This document shows, one piece after another, positions 61,978 to 64,000 of a stretch of 64,000 nucleotides of DNA. The translations under genes were made by a program, and so were the position numbers. The notes under the pieces are model-generated. The model saw nothing but the letters and a program-made list of their open reading frames with translations. It did no database searches and was not told the origin of the DNA. The DNA lies in assembly GCA_965153455.1 (NCBI GenBank), contig OZ234495.1, positions 17,790,875 through 17,854,874 of the forward strand, read 5' to 3'. The stretch comes from Sphagnum compactum. Its lineage: Eukaryota; Bryophyta; Sphagnopsida; Sphagnales. Each line of letters starts with the position of its first letter. Position 1 is the stretch's first letter.

Positions 61978-63475
61978 TTATTCCTCCGAAGAGGATGAAC
62001 TAGAAAGAATGCCCATATTGGTGCGATACTTTGCTTCAGCTTCTATAGCTTTGGCTGTATGGTGATAAGTAAATAGTTGATGATGTTCAAGTGCAAGTCG
62101 AATCGCATTTGCAACAAAAGCCTCCTTTGTTGTGCCCGGAAGCCTAACACAAGAAAACAAAAAACAAATTACATTCCAATGTTAAAATGCAAACAATGTT
62201 TAAAAAATAAAAGAAAAGTATGGAAATATATCGCCCATGAATGATTTCAGAATCGCGATACTTGGATATTGCATCCATTTCTTTGACTCGGTTGCGTTTA
62301 TTGGACTCCAATGTCCAATTCCGAACTCCCCATGCAAGTTTCAAAGGTTTTGCATAAACAACTTTATTTGCCCAAATTGTCTCAACAAGGTTCTCATCTT
62401 TTTTAAGGCATGCCCATGCACTTTGTGGGATGAACCCCACCCCCCATGCTGGAATCCCAATGATGCCCAACAAGATTTCGGAGGCTAAACGTACCAACAA
62501 AGGCCATTTAACTTGTTCCATTTGTTGCGCTTGGGCTTGGAGTTCATCCCATTCTAACTATGCTTTTTTTGTCACTTTATCGAGAGCCTTCTTTTCATTC
62601 CGCTTTTGCCTTGCATGTGGGTTGCTCAAAATTCGAGCATTCATAGCATGGTGATTTTGTTGCCTTGGTCCCCCAACACGAGTAGAAGGATGGCCAAATT
62701 TGCCTACCTCCATGCGAAGCCCGTGTTTGTTGTCCAAATGTTGACGAAGTAGCCATTTAGCCGCATAAACATTGGTGCATCCATTGATCTTGCACTTCCA
62801 CTTTGACCCTTCGTGCACCCAATTTGCATCTTCCATGCATGATTTGGTGGTACTTTTACTTGATCACTTTCATGTGAAGCCACCGAAGCCCCTACAAGAA
62901 CAACATTCAAAATCAAACTAGAAAATAATCTTTAAAAATGATTAAAATATTACAAATAAGCTAATAATATAAACTTACAAAATATGAAGGTATTGCAAAT
63001 AGACCAACAAGAAAATCCTACACAATATGAAGGTATTGCAAATAAACTAGCAAGAGAACTTTAAAAATATGAAGGTGTTACTAAACACTAAATACAAGGA
63101 GGGCATTGCGAATAGGCTAGCAATTAAAACCTTTAAACAATGAAGATATTGCTTGAAAACTTTGGGCAAAAAAATACCCCATCCCCATTCTCAAATAGAG
63201 AATGAAGATGGGGTTTAGGGTTTGGATTGGGATTTTTTATTTGTAATGTGTTACATTGCACTCTTTTAAACCCTATCATGTGAAATGTATCATCCATCAC
63301 AACAAATTTACTTTCAAGAATAGGAATGGGATTAAGGTTTACCTTCAAAAGTAGCAGTATAGATGATAATTCTTTGTTCCACTTCAATTTCCTCTTCATT
63401 TGTTACAACATTCACTTGTTGATTATTGGCAGTCACCTTTCCTAGGTGTTTAAGTTTCTTCCGAGGAGGTGCCAT
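61978..63475 (-). pseudogene. Convergent zinc-finger ORF, probably transposon-encoded, broken
   Basis: Three exon-like blocks on the minus strand. Block 1, 63475-63343, opens with ATG (MAPPRKKLKHLGKVTANNQQ) and ends at a GT donor. Block 2 runs from 62891 to about 62230. Block 3, about 62153-61978, ends SSSSSSEE and stop. The block 1 to block 2 join keeps phase (G, then GASVASHESDQ). Block 2 has a C2H2-like finger (CKINGC, 12 residues, HLDNKH), a basic stretch (NPHARQKRNEKKALDKVTKK) and a conserved-looking tail (WPLLVRLASEILLGIIGIPA, WACLKKDENLVETIWANKVV). A frameshift lies before the finger (about 62840) and a TAG near 62557. I do not recognise the family. Placement facing a MULE transposase recalls the mudrA/mudrB layout. 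Confidence 0.5.
62980..63140 (+). repeat. Short tandem repeat AATATGAAGGTATTGCAAAT, about 43 bp
   Basis: Copies near 62981, 63024, 63067 and about 63100 (the last two diverged), lying in the first intron of the convergent zinc-finger ORF. The core is the same motif dispersed through the adjacent spacer. Confidence 0.75.
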
Positions 63476-64000
63476 CCTACAACAAAAGCCTTTAAATCCT
63501 TAAACAACAATCAATCCAAAAAATAAAAACAAAAGCTTGAATCTCCCCAACAATAGCGATTGCCACCACTACCCAAGAACTTCAAGCTCCCTTAAATAAA
63601 CAATTGCAAACAACATATAAAAGGATAATAACTTTTTTTTTTCAACTTTAGAAGTTTTATTTCTAATTAAAATTAATTAATATAGTCTAAATATAAAATT
63701 TAATTATTGTAACTATATTTTCAATTATAATTGAATTGAATTAATATAAAAAATAAAGTTATATTTATATTTTTATTTTTATTATAATTGAAAATCTATT
63801 AATAATTACATTAAATCTTGGGCATGACACATGGTGCCTTTGTGTACAACAATTAAAGAAAACTAGCAGAAGATGGTGATGAGCCCAGATCTCGACTCAT
63901 CATCATCTTTTGCACTTGAAGAAAAAAATCAAGAGACGACGACGAGCCAGTAAGGACCAGCACCCCTTCTCAAAATAAAATAGAGGAGTTTTTCTTATCT
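63476..64000. other. AT-rich window end, nothing recognised
   Basis: Upstream side of the minus-strand ORF. It contains a long A/T-only stretch at about 63650-63810. No terminal inverted repeat matching the 56-kb side was found by eye. Confidence 0.5.

Noticed and set aside
63476-64000. Search for terminal inverted repeats of the proposed MULE
   Set aside because: No match to sequence near 56.0-56.7 kb was found by eye, so no element ends are claimed.

Overview
This is nuclear DNA from a plant. Six apparently intact genes have GT-AG introns. At least one encodes a dedicated chloroplast NDH assembly factor (CRR1), and the TBP and prefoldin proteins are plant-like. Short telobox-like runs occur upstream of genes, and the intergenic DNA is long, AT-rich and full of decayed DNA transposons. 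An intact CRR1 suggests a lineage that keeps the plastid NDH complex, which argues against Pinaceae and Gnetales. A fern, lycophyte, bryophyte or other large-genome plant would fit; the window does not settle which.

Layout: 1-5.2 kb is AT-rich intergenic DNA, then a 258-bp inverted-repeat (MITE-like) element at 5230-5487. CRR1 (+) lies at 5952-8946 in 10 exons. NTM1-like N-terminal methyltransferase (-) lies at 11487-13699 in 8 exons and is convergent with CRR1. About 2.3 kb of divergent promoter DNA with a five-copy tandem repeat leads to an unnamed plastid-targeted conserved gene (+) at 16017-18543. From 18.5 to 26.4 kb there is intergenic DNA with a decayed hAT transposon (-) at 21.75-24.0 kb. 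TBP (+) lies at 27158-30588 in 8 exons behind a promoter with a G-box and two TATA boxes. Prefoldin subunit 2 (+) lies at 32877-33335 as one exon, between repeat arrays and a tandem duplication of its own 3' end. From 33.8 to 50 kb there is transposon-derived DNA, including a decayed PIF/Harbinger transposase (-) near 41.3-42.0 kb. An FkbM-family membrane-anchored methyltransferase (+) lies at 50519-52858 in 4 exons, including a 32-nt poly-Asn microexon. From 52.9 kb to the end there are repeat arrays, a decayed MULE transposase (+) at 56.7-59.4 kb and a convergent zinc-finger ORF (-) at 62.0-63.5 kb. The last two may be halves of one MuDR-like element.

Exons were joined by eye from splice motifs, phase and recalled family similarity. 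For all five multi-exon genes the joined exons give an uninterrupted frame whose length is a multiple of three. The genes are not a pathway: they are unrelated housekeeping, plastid and modification genes. No wholly new system is evident. The most notable points are the microexon, the two-gene MULE candidate with its dispersed GTRGGTATTGCA motif, and the prefoldin 3' duplication.
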